A stretch of DNA of 64,000 nucleotides. Source: Mycolicibacterium peregrinum. Lineage in GTDB: Bacteria > Actinomycetota > Actinomycetes > Mycobacteriales > Mycobacteriaceae. The notes under the pieces are model-generated. The model was not told the origin of the DNA. It worked only from the letters and a program-made list of their open reading frames with translations, and did not search any database. Location of the stretch: positions 62,001 to 126,000 of the forward strand of contig NZ_LZSO01000029.1 of the NCBI RefSeq assembly GCF_001665785.1. Reading direction: 5' to 3'. The position numbers and the translations under genes were made by a program. Below, piece after piece: positions 35,970 to 44,786 of the stretch (position 1 is its first letter; every line of letters starts with the position of its first letter).

Positions 35970-37337
35970 TCACCGGAAGTAGGGATATTCCTGCACCCAG
36001 TGGAAACCGCGGTTACGCAGCGTGAACTGGTCGAGAGCCAGGCGATCCAGCCAGATCGTGACGTCGCGGCCGGACAATGTGCCGGTCAGCTGCAGCTGGT
36101 CCGGAGTCGGCCGGGATGCGGTGAGCGTGGCCAGGGGCGCGCCGTCCGCCCCCGACACGGCGAGATTGTGCCCGTCGACCTTGACCGGTGCGTCCACCAA
36201 TTCGCCGCTCATGCGCTGATAGGTCACGACCTCGGGCAGGTCGAAAACGACTCGCTGCCAACGGTACTGGTCGGTGGTCAGCGGCGGCGCCGTCCTGCCG
36301 TCGACGTCGAACCGGCTCACTGTCCAGATCCCGTACAACTCGGGTTTGGCGCGTCCACCGCCATACTCGCTCCAGCTCAGCCATCCGGTCAGGACACAGC
36401 CGGCCACCATCCAGATGCCGAGTACGGCCTGGACCCGGGTCGCGATGATGTTGGCCCGGGCACCGGCGAACAGTTCGGGCTGCACGGCCGGTTCGGTGTC
36501 GCGCTGCAGCACCAGGAAGTCGGCCAGCCGCCGGTACTGCGGCGCCAGCAGCACCAGGCCCATCAGCAGCAGATGCCCGGACAGAATCTTGACCGGCACG
36601 TCGAACGTCATGTTCAGCAGGAACACCTGCACCATGCTGGCCAGGGCGAGCAGCGCGCCCAGCGTCGCGGTCCGGGGCACGAACAGCAGCAAGCCGGCGA
36701 GAACCTCGACCGCACCCAGTGCCATCTCGTACGGATAGGAGCTGCCCACCTGCAGCCACAACACCGAGGCCGGGCTGAACTCGCCGTACGGGCGTAGCAA
36801 CGCCGCCAACGGCGGAGCCGGCATCTGCGTCGGGATGAGCTTGGCGAATCCGTAGAACAGCATCTGGCCGGCCACGCACAACCGCACAAACGTCAGGAAC
36901 CACACCCACAACCTCGAGTAGTCCTGCCGCCGCCGGTCCACCCACGACCACACCGCCGTGCCGACGACCGCGAACACGAGCAGGCAGAAGATCATCACCC
37001 AGATCGCGGCCTGGTCTCCGCTGCCAGAATCCTGATGCAGCACTGCCTCGACGCCGAAGACATGACGGCCGACCCAGCTCACCATCGGGCCCAGAACCGT
37101 CATCTGCCACATCACCGCCCGATCCGGCAGCCAGTGGCCGACGATCCCCAGGAAGGCGAAGGTGATCTGCGCGAACAACAGACAGAACAGGCCGAAGTAC
37201 AGGAAGCAGAACCGGAATGCGATCTTCGTCACCTCCGGCCAAGGTTGCGGCTGAGCCGGGTCGTCGGAATCGAGGGGATCGGTGTCCGGCTTGTCGGAGA
37301 GTTGGCGCGTCACGAAATCCATCCTTGCCGTTGGCAT
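35970..37337 (-). CDS. DoxX-like multi-span membrane protein
   Basis: A 455-residue protein with about eight hydrophobic helices. FVRLCVAGQMLFYGFAKLIP and MALGAVEVLAGLLLFVPRTATLG resemble DoxX-type helices. A soluble C-terminal domain of about 110 residues follows (YGIWTVSRFDVDGRTAPP to TIWLDRLALDQFTLRNRGFHW), shaped like a small beta domain. The start may be Met 37337 or Met 37322. It is divergent from purF and adjoins the SCP-like gene. Function is unknown. Confidence 0.72.
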   Translation of the reverse strand: MPTARMDFVTRQLSDKPDTDPLDSDDPAQPQPWPEVTKIAFRFCFLYFGLFCLLFAQITFAFLGIVGHWLPDRAVMWQMTVLGPMVSWVGRHVFGVEAVLHQDSGSGDQAAIWVMIFCLLVFAVVGTAVWSWVDRRRQDYSRLWVWFLTFVRLCVAGQMLFYGFAKLIPTQMPAPPLAALLRPYGEFSPASVLWLQVGSSYPYEMALGAVEVLAGLLLFVPRTATLGALLALASMVQVFLLNMTFDVPVKILSGHLLLMGLVLLAPQYRRLADFLVLQRDTEPAVQPELFAGARANIIATRVQAVLGIWMVAGCVLTGWLSWSEYGGGRAKPELYGIWTVSRFDVDGRTAPPLTTDQYRWQRVVFDLPEVVTYQRMSGELVDAPVKVDGHNLAVSGADGAPLATLTASRPTPDQLQLTGTLSGRDVTIWLDRLALDQFTLRNRGFHWVQEYPYFR

Positions 37338-37464
37338 GTAGTGGGTCGATGGGGTTAACCCGACGGTTCCGGCTAGGGCTGATCACACCCCGGCGAACGG
37401 GTGGGGGAATGGCGAAGGTGGCGCCTGTTGTTGCAAAAGCCGGTGCCAGACCGGCCATTCGATT

Positions 37465-37493
37465 CTTTTGTTGGCCCGCCTGGACCGTAGACT
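37465..37493 (+). promoter_or_regulatory. Probable purF promoter
   Basis: TAGACT (37488-37493) is a good mycobacterial -10 box (TAnnnT). The weak CTTTTG (37465-37470) lies 17 bases upstream. A transcript would begin near 37500, which excludes the TTG at 37468 as purF start and supports the GTG at 37534. Confidence 0.55.
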
Positions 37494-37533
37494 CAGTTAT
37501 GTCACCAACCGCCGCCCCGGGAGCAGCCCTATC

Positions 37534-39066
37534 GTGACTGGTCAGCAACTCGATGAAAACGAACCGCGCGAAGAGTGCGGTGTATTCGGGGTCTGGGCTC
37601 CGGGCGAAGACGTCGCCAAACTCACCTACTACGGCCTGTACGCACTGCAGCACCGTGGTCAGGAAGCTGCGGGCATCGCGGTGTCCGACGGGTCACAGAT
37701 CCTGGTGTTCAAAGATCTCGGGCTGGTCAGCCAGGTGTTCGACGAGCAGACTCTGGCCGCGATGCCGGGCCACGTCGCCGTCGGGCACTGCCGGTACTCC
37801 ACGACAGGGTCCACGACCTGGGAGAACGCCCAGCCGGTGTTCCGCAACACGGCCGCCGGAACCGGCGTCGCACTCGGCCACAACGGCAACCTGGTCAACA
37901 CCGCCGAACTGGCCACCAGGGCCCGTGCCGCCGGCCTGATCGACATGAAGGGCGCCCCCGCCGCGACCACCGACTCCGACATCCTGGGCGCGTTGCTGGC
38001 CCACGGCGCCGCCGATGCGACCCTGGAGCAGGCCGCCCTCGAGCTGCTGCCCACCGTGCGCGGTGCCTTCTGCCTGACATTCATGGACGAGAACACCCTC
38101 TACGCCGCACGCGACCCGCACGGCGTGCGCCCGCTGGCGCTGGGCCGACTCGACCGGGGTTGGGTGGTGGCCTCCGAGACCGCCGCCCTCGACATTGTCG
38201 GCGCCTCCTTCGTCCGCGACATCGAACCCGGTGAACTGCTGGCCATCGACGCCGACGGAGTGCGCTCCACCCGGTTCGCCAACCCTGAACCCAAGGGCTG
38301 CGTCTTCGAGTACGTCTACCTGGCCCGCCCCGACAGCACCCTGGTGGGCCGCTCGGTGCACGCCACCCGCGTCGACATCGGCCGGCGGCTGGCCCGCGAG
38401 CACCCGATCGATGCCGACCTGGTGATCGGTGTGCCGGAGTCGGGAACGCCCGCGGCGGTCGGTTACGCACAGGAATCGGGCATCCCGTTCGGGCAGGGCC
38501 TGATGAAGAACGCCTACGTGGGGCGCACGTTCATCCAGCCCTCGCAGACCATCCGGCAGCTGGGTATCCGGCTCAAGCTCAACCCGCTGCGGGAGGTGAT
38601 CCGCGGTAAGCGGCTCATCGTCGTCGACGATTCGATCGTGCGCGGCAACACCCAACGCGCACTCGTTCGCATGCTGCGGGAGGCCGGAGCGCTGGAGGTC
38701 CACGTCCGGATCGCCTCGCCCCCGGTGCGATGGCCCTGCTTCTACGGCATCGACTTCGCCACCCCGGCCGAGCTGATCGCCAACGCGGCGTCGGCCGAGC
38801 ACGAGGGCGAGATGCTGGAGGCCGTGCGGCACGCCATCGGCGCCGACAGCCTGGGCTACATCTCCCAGCAGGGCATGATCGCGGCCACCGAACAACCCGC
38901 CACCCGGTTGTGTTCGGCCTGTTTCGACGGGAACTACCCGATCGAGCTGCCCGGCGAGACAGCACTGGGCAAGAACGTCGTCGAGCACATGCTGGCCACC
39001 GCGGCCCGCACCGGCGTCCCGCTGCAGCCCGACAACGACAACGCTTCTGCGCTCAGGCGTCCTTGA
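37534..39066 (+). CDS. purF: Amidophosphoribosyltransferase
   Basis: A 510-residue enzyme that makes phosphoribosylamine from PRPP and glutamine, the first and controlling step of purine synthesis. A short propeptide (MTGQQLDENEPREE) precedes the catalytic Cys15 of CGVFGVWAPGEDV. The PRPP-binding loop is LIVVDDSIVRGNTQ. Cys residues in GCVFEYVYLA, PCFYGIDF and RLCSACFDG fit the 4Fe-4S cluster of Bacillus-type PurF. The GTG at 37534 is preferred because of the promoter position; TTG 37468 would add 22 residues. A 104-base gap separates it from purM. Confidence 0.96.
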   Translation: MTGQQLDENEPREECGVFGVWAPGEDVAKLTYYGLYALQHRGQEAAGIAVSDGSQILVFKDLGLVSQVFDEQTLAAMPGHVAVGHCRYSTTGSTTWENAQPVFRNTAAGTGVALGHNGNLVNTAELATRARAAGLIDMKGAPAATTDSDILGALLAHGAADATLEQAALELLPTVRGAFCLTFMDENTLYAARDPHGVRPLALGRLDRGWVVASETAALDIVGASFVRDIEPGELLAIDADGVRSTRFANPEPKGCVFEYVYLARPDSTLVGRSVHATRVDIGRRLAREHPIDADLVIGVPESGTPAAVGYAQESGIPFGQGLMKNAYVGRTFIQPSQTIRQLGIRLKLNPLREVIRGKRLIVVDDSIVRGNTQRALVRMLREAGALEVHVRIASPPVRWPCFYGIDFATPAELIANAASAEHEGEMLEAVRHAIGADSLGYISQQGMIAATEQPATRLCSACFDGNYPIELPGETALGKNVVEHMLATAARTGVPLQPDNDNASALRRP

Positions 39067-39170
39067 CGTCTCCGACGTCGTGGCGTCCTTGACGGCGCCA
39101 CGGCCTTGAGGTGTCCTTAACGCCTCCTGCGCTGTACCCCCGCAACAGCGGGGCGGTAGCCTTGCTTGCG

Positions 39171-40262
<1,092 letters not shown>

Positions 40263-40266
40263 GCAT

Positions 40267-40319
40267 TAGACAAGGTCGCGCTGAAAAGCGACGTGCGCTG
40301 TCAGCGCGACCTGTGTCTA
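40267..40319. terminator. Nested hairpin between convergent purM and DUF3073
   Basis: TAGACA-A-GGTCGCGCTG (40267-40283) pairs with CAGCGCGACC-TG-TGTCTA (40302-40319), giving a 16-pair stem with a small bulge. Inside the loop AGCG pairs with CGCT again. It starts 5 bases after the purM stop and probably terminates transcription from both sides. No U-tract is present. Confidence 0.75.
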
Positions 40320-40344
40320 GGTTCTACAACGGAGTGTCGACGGC

Positions 40345-40518
40345 TCAGCGCCGCCAGTCATCCTCGCCCGACCAGTCTTCGGCGTCGTCATTGACGTCAC
40401 CGGAATCGGGAGATCCCGACAGCTCACGTTGGAGCTGACTGAAGTCGGTATTCGGCGAGCTGTACTTCAGGTCACGTGCAACCTTGGTCTGCTTTGCCTT
40501 CGCCCGGCCGCGGCCCAT
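40345..40518 (-). CDS. DUF3073 small protein (Rv0810c-like)
   Basis: A 57-residue protein. It begins MGRGRAKAKQTKVARDLKYS, a very basic and strongly conserved actinobacterial start, and ends in an acidic tail (DDAEDWSGEDDWRR). A GAGGGGG ribosome-binding stretch lies just before the ATG. This fits DUF3073, a family of unknown function; the charge split suggests nucleic-acid or ribosome contact, which is inference. The 263 bases upstream (40519-40781) hold no gene I can support, only its promoter region. Confidence 0.85.
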   Translation of the reverse strand: MGRGRAKAKQTKVARDLKYSSPNTDFSQLQRELSGSPDSGDVNDDAEDWSGEDDWRR

Positions 40519-40781
40519 GGGGGACCCCCTCGCGCAATAACGGAGCGGCCCAATAGCTAGGCGGCTCCGATCTGTGTGTCTTTATTGTCCTGCCAACACT
40601 TTACCGTGCCCGTCCGAGAAGTGCTGTCAGGCCCTGCCTCACATGGAGTGGCCGGAGCCCGGCTGCCCTGCGTCGTTGCACAGCTGGACGACCGTCACCA
40701 GGTTCGCCGAAGGGGCGATGAGACGGTCGTCACGTCGTCGTTGACCGGGTGAGTTTACGTGCTGGTGGGCAGTTTCACGGC

Positions 40782-41876
40782 TTAACGGCCCCGGAGTCGG
40801 TCGACTGCCGCGCGGCCGGCTCCGGCGGTGGCGTCGGCCTCGGGCATGGAATCGGGGTCGATCACGGCCGGTGCCTGCGCCTGCTCCCCGGCGACCAGCT
40901 CGGTGTCGACCGGTATTCCCCGCTTGAGCAGGGCCAACGCGATCGGGCCCTCGTCGGCGTGCTCGACGACCGTGCCGACGCGGCCGACGTTGCGGCCGCC
41001 CGCGGTCACCGCATCGCCGGTGACCGGGCGGTCCGAGGAACCGTCGAGTTGCAGGACCACCAGCATCCGAGGTGGTTTACCCAGGTTGTGCACACGGGCG
41101 ACGGTCTCCTGACCGCGATAGCAGCCCTTGTCCAGGTGTACAGCCCCGACGCCGGGCCCGCCGATCCAACCGACCTCGTGCGGGATGGTCCGCTCGTCGG
41201 TGTCGACGCCAAGCCGCGGCCGTGCGGCCGCCACCCGGTGCGCCTCGTAGGCCCACACCCCGGCCGGCCGGACCCCGGCGTCAGCGAGCAGCCGGGTGTA
41301 TTCCGCGATCGACGCGCGTGGCACCACCAGGTCCAGTTCGATGCCGGGCGCGGGCAACCGGCGCAGGAAACCGCCGCCGGGTAGCGCCACCGCGGTCGAC
41401 TCCTGTGGCAGCTCCTCGACACCCACGGCGTTGAGCACCTTGTCGTCGGCCAAGCCGGGCCCCAGCAGCGACAACACCGCCAGGTCGGCCGGCTCGATCT
41501 GCACGTCGGCCCAGAACACCATCTTGCGCAGGTAGGCCAGCAGCGGCTCGCCCCGCCACGGCTCGGTGTCCAGATAGGTGGTGCCCGCGAGCTCGGTCTG
41601 GATCCAGTGATCTTCGACACGGCCCTGCAGGTCCAGGCTCAGGTTCTCGGTGACCGCACCGTCCGGCAACGCGCTGACGTGCTGGCTGGAGATGCTGTGC
41701 AGCCACGTCTGCCGGTCCTTACCGGTCAATGTGAGGACCGCCCGGTGCGACCGATCCACCAGGACCGCGGCGCTTGCCGCTGCGCGTTGTTCACCGAGCG
41801 GATCACCGTAATGCCAGACGGCGCCGGCGTCGGGACCTGCCTCGGGCGCCGGAACCGCCGACGGTAGTGCAGTCAT
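40782..41876 (-). CDS. ygfZ: YgfZ/GcvT-like folate-binding protein (Rv0811c-like)
   Basis: A 364-residue protein with the GcvT fold. The diagnostic YgfZ motif KGCYRGQE is in AVHLDKGCYRGQETVARVHNLG, with its conserved Cys. YgfZ proteins bind tetrahydrofolate and help maintain or repair certain Fe-S enzymes. The ATG at 41876 gives MTALPSAVPAPEAGPD; a longer frame to 41909 overlaps the divergent promoter. The neighbouring aminotransferase gene, possibly for p-aminobenzoate synthesis, is also folate-related. Confidence 0.88.
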   Translation of the reverse strand: MTALPSAVPAPEAGPDAGAVWHYGDPLGEQRAAASAAVLVDRSHRAVLTLTGKDRQTWLHSISSQHVSALPDGAVTENLSLDLQGRVEDHWIQTELAGTTYLDTEPWRGEPLLAYLRKMVFWADVQIEPADLAVLSLLGPGLADDKVLNAVGVEELPQESTAVALPGGGFLRRLPAPGIELDLVVPRASIAEYTRLLADAGVRPAGVWAYEAHRVAAARPRLGVDTDERTIPHEVGWIGGPGVGAVHLDKGCYRGQETVARVHNLGKPPRMLVVLQLDGSSDRPVTGDAVTAGGRNVGRVGTVVEHADEGPIALALLKRGIPVDTELVAGEQAQAPAVIDPDSMPEADATAGAGRAAVDRLRGR

Positions 41877-41942
41877 AGCCCAACTGTACGTTTGTCGCTC
41901 TTCGCCCAAGCTGCTCGCAGGCGCAAACTACGCTGGGGCCCC

Positions 41943-42821
41943 ATGGCGAGCCCACCAGCCGTGCTGGTCACCCTTGACGGGCAGATCCACGACCCCAACG
42001 CCCCGCTGCTGCACGCCGACGACCTGGCCGCGGTTCGCGGCGACGGCGTCTTCGAGACGCTGCTCGTGCGTGACGGCAAGCCCTGCCTCCTCGAGCCGCA
42101 CCTGGCCCGCCTGGCCCAATCCGCCAAGATGTTGGATCTGCCCGTTCCGGATCTGGACGCTTGGCGGGCGGCGGTGGCGCTGGCGACCGAGTGCTGGATC
42201 GCCGACCACGACGGCGACGGCGTGCTGCGCCTGATCTACAGCCGAGGGCGCGAAAGCGGTGGCCCGGCGACCGCATTCGTCACCATCGGCGCCCTGGCCG
42301 ACCGGGTGGCCGGCGTGCGGCGCGACGGCCTGGCGGCGATCACCCTGGACCGCGGGTTGCCGCTGGGTGCCGGCGACATGCCGTGGCTGGCCGCGGGTGC
42401 CAAGACCCTGTCCTACGCGGTGAACATGGCCGCGTTGCGGCACGCCGAACGCCAGGGGGCCGGCGACGTGATCTTCGTGAGCTCCGACGGCTACCTGCTG
42501 GAAGGCCCGCGGTCGACCGTTGTCATCGCGACCGAGGAGAACGATGGTCAGCCGCTGCTGCTCACGCCGCCGCCCTGGTACCCGATCCTGCGCGGCACCA
42601 CCCAGCAGGCACTGTTCGAGGTTGCCCGCAACAAGGGTTACGACTGCGACTTCCGGGCGCTCAAGCCTACGGACCTACTTACCGCACAAGGGGTTTGGCT
42701 GATTTCCAGCATCACCCTCGCCGCTCGGGTGCACACCTTGGACGGCCGACGACTGCCTGACGCGCCACTGGCCGCTGACATCTCCGGCCTGGTGGACGCG
42801 GCGATCCTCAGTGACCGCTGA
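41943..42821 (+). CDS. pabC: Class IV PLP aminotransferase, probable aminodeoxychorismate lyase (Rv0812-like)
   Basis: A 292-residue fold-type IV PLP enzyme. RGDGVFETLLVRDGKP opens the small domain, the PLP Lys is in AGAKTLSYAVNMAALR, and GDVIFVSSDGYLLEGPRSTVVI is the family signature (usually E-G-x-x-S/T-N). The most likely reaction is release of pyruvate from aminodeoxychorismate to give p-aminobenzoate for folate, but a D-amino-acid or branched-chain aminotransferase cannot be excluded. The ATG at 41943 was chosen for length. Divergent from ygfZ. Confidence 0.78.
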   Translation: MASPPAVLVTLDGQIHDPNAPLLHADDLAAVRGDGVFETLLVRDGKPCLLEPHLARLAQSAKMLDLPVPDLDAWRAAVALATECWIADHDGDGVLRLIYSRGRESGGPATAFVTIGALADRVAGVRRDGLAAITLDRGLPLGAGDMPWLAAGAKTLSYAVNMAALRHAERQGAGDVIFVSSDGYLLEGPRSTVVIATEENDGQPLLLTPPPWYPILRGTTQQALFEVARNKGYDCDFRALKPTDLLTAQGVWLISSITLAARVHTLDGRRLPDAPLAADISGLVDAAILSDR

Positions 42822-42837
42822 GCCGCGCGTAAATCGC

Positions 42838-42866
42838 TTGTCGGCGTGAGCGGACGGGGGTAGCTT
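42838..42866 (+). promoter_or_regulatory. Promoter of a short transcript
   Basis: TTGTCG (42838-42843), a 17-base spacer and TAGCTT (42861-42866) form a good SigA-type promoter just after the aminotransferase stop. Transcription would start near 42873, just upstream of the strong ribosome-binding sequence of the small ORF. Confidence 0.6.
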
Positions 42867-42900
42867 CGTGATCACACAGGGAAGGAGGTGGTCCGACAAA

Positions 42901-42939
42901 TTGAGTGACTTATGGACATGTGAGGTGGCTGCCCGCTAG
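42901..42939 (+). CDS. Putative 12-residue leader peptide / small ORF
   Basis: A very strong Shine-Dalgarno sequence (AAGGAGGTGG, 42882-42891) is followed by TTG 42901, encoding MSDLWTCEVAAR and a TAG stop. Promoter upstream and a 12-pair hairpin at 42991-43040 downstream bracket it as an independent transcript of about 170 bases. The spacing to the TTG is somewhat long (12 bases after GGAGG); a GTG at 42888 would give only MVRQIE. It may be a leader peptide, or the SD may belong to a structured RNA. No larger gene follows on this strand, so it is not an obvious attenuator. Confidence 0.4.
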   Translation: MSDLWTCEVAAR

Positions 42940-42990
42940 CAGCGCCGGGGATACTGCCTGCGCGCGCTGGCGAATTCCCCGCAGCCACCC

Positions 42991-43040
42991 GGCCCCCGAG
43001 CCCCTCGGTCTGTCCAACCAGGTACCAAGGCTCGGGGGCC
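42991..43040. terminator. Hairpin ending the short transcript
   Basis: GGCCCCCGAGCC (42991-43002) pairs perfectly with GGCTCGGGGGCC (43029-43040), with a 26-base loop. It lies between the short plus-strand transcript and the convergent lipoprotein gene, so may serve both. Confidence 0.75.
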
Positions 43041-43068
43041 GCCCCATATCTGGGCTCGGCCGAAATCG

Positions 43069-43512
43069 TTACTGCGGTGGCGGGTGCGGCGCCAGCGACT
43101 GGCAGGACCGCATCGCCTCCTCCCACTGCGCCTGATCGACTCCGGGCGGTGCCGGCGGCGTCGCACCCGCACCGCGCGGCGGGCCGTCGAATCCACCTGG
43201 AGGCGGCCCGTCCGGGTGGTGACCGGGTCCGCCGGGATGCTCGGACCCGCCGGGCGCGCCGGGTGCGCCCTCGGGAGGCGCGGGAATTCCGTGCTCCTGC
43301 ATGCACTGTCCGAAGGCATCCGGGGTGACCGGTGCCGAGGGCTGCGCCGGCGATGCAATGGTTGCCTGTGTTGACGACTGCGCGGCCTGCGTCGGGGAGT
43401 CCGTCGACTCGCCGGAGGAGCACGCGGCCGCCGAACCGATCACCGCAAGCACGGCCAGGCCCGAAAATGCGGTTCGCGCAATGGTTTGTCTCATCACGGC
43501 GCTGTGTCTCAT
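43069..43512 (-). CDS. Proline/glycine-rich lipoprotein, paralogue of the next gene
   Basis: A 147-residue protein with a signal peptide (hydrophobic FSGLAVLAVIGSAAAC) ending in a lipobox-like AAAC. A Ser/Thr/Gln-rich linker is followed by FGQCMQEHGIPAP, a long Pro/Gly-rich stretch with His-Pro-Gly repeats, and PPGVDQAQWEEAMRSCQSLAP. The Cys pair (in QCMQEHG and RSCQS) probably forms a disulfide. The same two Cys motifs occur in the lipoprotein encoded at 43596-43844, so the genes are paralogues. Family and role are not known to me. Confidence 0.72.
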   Translation of the reverse strand: MRHSAVMRQTIARTAFSGLAVLAVIGSAAACSSGESTDSPTQAAQSSTQATIASPAQPSAPVTPDAFGQCMQEHGIPAPPEGAPGAPGGSEHPGGPGHHPDGPPPGGFDGPPRGAGATPPAPPGVDQAQWEEAMRSCQSLAPHPPPQ

Positions 43513-43595
43513 GCGATGACCGTATGAGACACCGCTGAGCGCGGATTAATCGCCGGCTATGTGTCCGCTGTGCGGCAGGCGGTTACCGGCGAGAA

Positions 43596-43844
43596 CTAAC
43601 TCGGACCGGGCGCCAGCGTGGAACACGCCTTGACGGCCTGCTGCCAGGTCTGTTGGTCGACACCGGACGGTGGCGCGGCGACCGGGCCGGGCGCGACGGG
43701 CACGCCGTGTTCGGACAGGCAGTGCGCGTAGTTGCCGTGCTCGGCGGGCGGCTCGGTGGGAGCCGGTTGCGGCCCCTCCGACGAACACGCCCCGAGAATC
43801 GCTGCCGCGGCAAGCAGACCTGCCGCGATGATCGGCCGGCGCAT
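43596..43844 (-). CDS. Small lipoprotein, Cys-x-x-x-His-Gly paralogue
   Basis: An 82-residue protein. The signal peptide MRRPIIAAGLLAAAAILGAC ends in a clear lipobox (LGAC), so the mature protein is lipid-anchored outside the membrane. The mature part has YAHCLSEHGVPVAPG and GVDQQTWQQAVKACSTLAPG, matching the 147-residue paralogue downstream but lacking its Pro/Gly-rich insert. The ATG overlaps the nitrobindin stop (TGATG), so it is translationally coupled to that gene. Confidence 0.78.
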   Translation of the reverse strand: MRRPIIAAGLLAAAAILGACSSEGPQPAPTEPPAEHGNYAHCLSEHGVPVAPGPVAAPPSGVDQQTWQQAVKACSTLAPGPS

Positions 43845-44527
43845 CAGCCGACGTACCGGGACAGTCGGGCCGACAGGTGCGGCACCAGGCCGCCGTCGGC
43901 GTCTACACGTTCCTCCACGTAGCCCAAATCCCCGCCTTCGACGATGCCGTACAACCGTTTGGCGCCCCCCACCAGCAGCCCGGACTTGCTGCGGGCCAGT
44001 GCATCGGTGACCAGCTCCCAGGACGCCTGGGTGAGGGGTTTGCCGTAGAAAAGCTCGACATAGCCGGCCGAATGGGCCAGCAGGAGTTCGATGGCCTGCG
44101 ACTCGTCCCGGCCTGCGGGATCCTCGGGATCGGTCACGAATCGCCAGTAGCCGGTCTCACGGAGGCCGGGGGAGTCGTATTCACCCGATTCGTTCAGTCG
44201 CCACGACCGGGAGTCCCAGTTCAGGTAGTCGCCGCCGTCATGGGAAACGATGATCTGCTGACCGAACCGGTAGTCGCCATGGGTGTCGCGACCTTCACCT
44301 TCACCGCGCCAGACGCCGACCAACGGCAACAGTGCCAGCAGCGCATCGTTGAGTCCGACACCGTCGCGCAGATTGGCGGTATCGGCGGGAACCGGGAGGT
44401 CGTCGAAGACCGGAATGTTACGGGAGGCCGTGGCCTTGGCCCGTTCAGCGGCGGCCGCTATGGCTCGGTCGCCTGAGCCTCGCTCAGGGACGGAGGCTTC
44501 GGCTGGAATGTCTCGGTCGGAGGTCAC
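43844..44527 (-). CDS. Nitrobindin-type FABP-like heme protein (Rv0813c-like)
   Basis: A 227-residue protein. After a polar N-terminus (1-60) comes a beta-barrel of the nitrobindin/THAP4 type. Its signature is GVWRGEGEG (the G-x-W-x-G-x-G motif), followed by FGQQIIVSHDGGDYLNW and a late His that may ligate heme. Nitrobindins bind ferric heme and can isomerise peroxynitrite; the mycobacterial protein (Rv0813c) was first described as fatty-acid-binding-like. The GTG at 44527 overlaps the stop of a tiny membrane-peptide gene (GTGA). Confidence 0.85.
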   Translation of the reverse strand: MTSDRDIPAEASVPERGSGDRAIAAAAERAKATASRNIPVFDDLPVPADTANLRDGVGLNDALLALLPLVGVWRGEGEGRDTHGDYRFGQQIIVSHDGGDYLNWDSRSWRLNESGEYDSPGLRETGYWRFVTDPEDPAGRDESQAIELLLAHSAGYVELFYGKPLTQASWELVTDALARSKSGLLVGGAKRLYGIVEGGDLGYVEERVDADGGLVPHLSARLSRYVG

Positions 44528-44622
44528 GACTCGTCGGTGACGAGGCGGTACAGCGCGTACAACGCGAACCACGTGATCACCACGACGGCCGCGACGAGCA
44601 TTATCTCGAAGAAGAGCACCAC
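44524..44622 (-). CDS. Leaderless 32-residue single-span membrane peptide
   Basis: Two consecutive GTG codons (44622, 44619) open a frame encoding about 32 residues: FFEIMLVAAVVVITWFALYA forms one membrane helix, followed by YRLVTDES. The stop overlaps the nitrobindin GTG by 4 bases, a strong sign of real translation and coupling. TAGACT lies 7 bases upstream of the first GTG, so the message probably starts at the codon itself (leaderless). Too short for most gene callers. Role unknown. Confidence 0.62.
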   Translation of the reverse strand: MVLFFEIMLVAAVVVITWFALYALYRLVTDES

Positions 44623-44629
44623 GGGAGTG

Positions 44630-44635
44630 AGTCTA
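44630..44635 (-). promoter_or_regulatory. -10 box of a leaderless transcript
   Basis: On the minus strand TAGACT ends 7 bases before GTG 44622. This distance fits a transcript that starts at the start codon, driving the small membrane peptide, nitrobindin and lipoprotein genes. Confidence 0.55.
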
Positions 44636-44686
44636 GTTCCTTGTCGAAGGTGTCGGCGCCCCGGGTCGGGACGCCCCTATACACGC

Positions 44687-44743
44687 CGAACGTGGGCTTG
44701 TGTGCGAGATACGTGCGAATCCTCGTACACAAGCCCACGTTCG
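44687..44743. repeat. 22-base near-perfect inverted repeat
   Basis: Arms CGAACGTGGGCTTGTGT(G)CGAG (44687-44708) and its inverse (44722-44743) match at 21 of 22 bases around a 13-base centre. It lies after the sseC stop and before the leaderless promoter of the nitrobindin operon. It may terminate the sulfur operon or be a dispersed palindromic repeat. A smaller palindrome CTAGGCC...GGCCTAG lies beside it (44756-44775). Confidence 0.78.
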
Positions 44744-44786
44744 AGCGGAGGAGGACTAGGCCGAGCTGGGCCTAGCTCCTTCGTCG

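Noticed and set aside
37693..38988. 431-residue minus-strand frame opposite purF
   Set aside because: Antisense of a well conserved gene, composition typical of a shadow.
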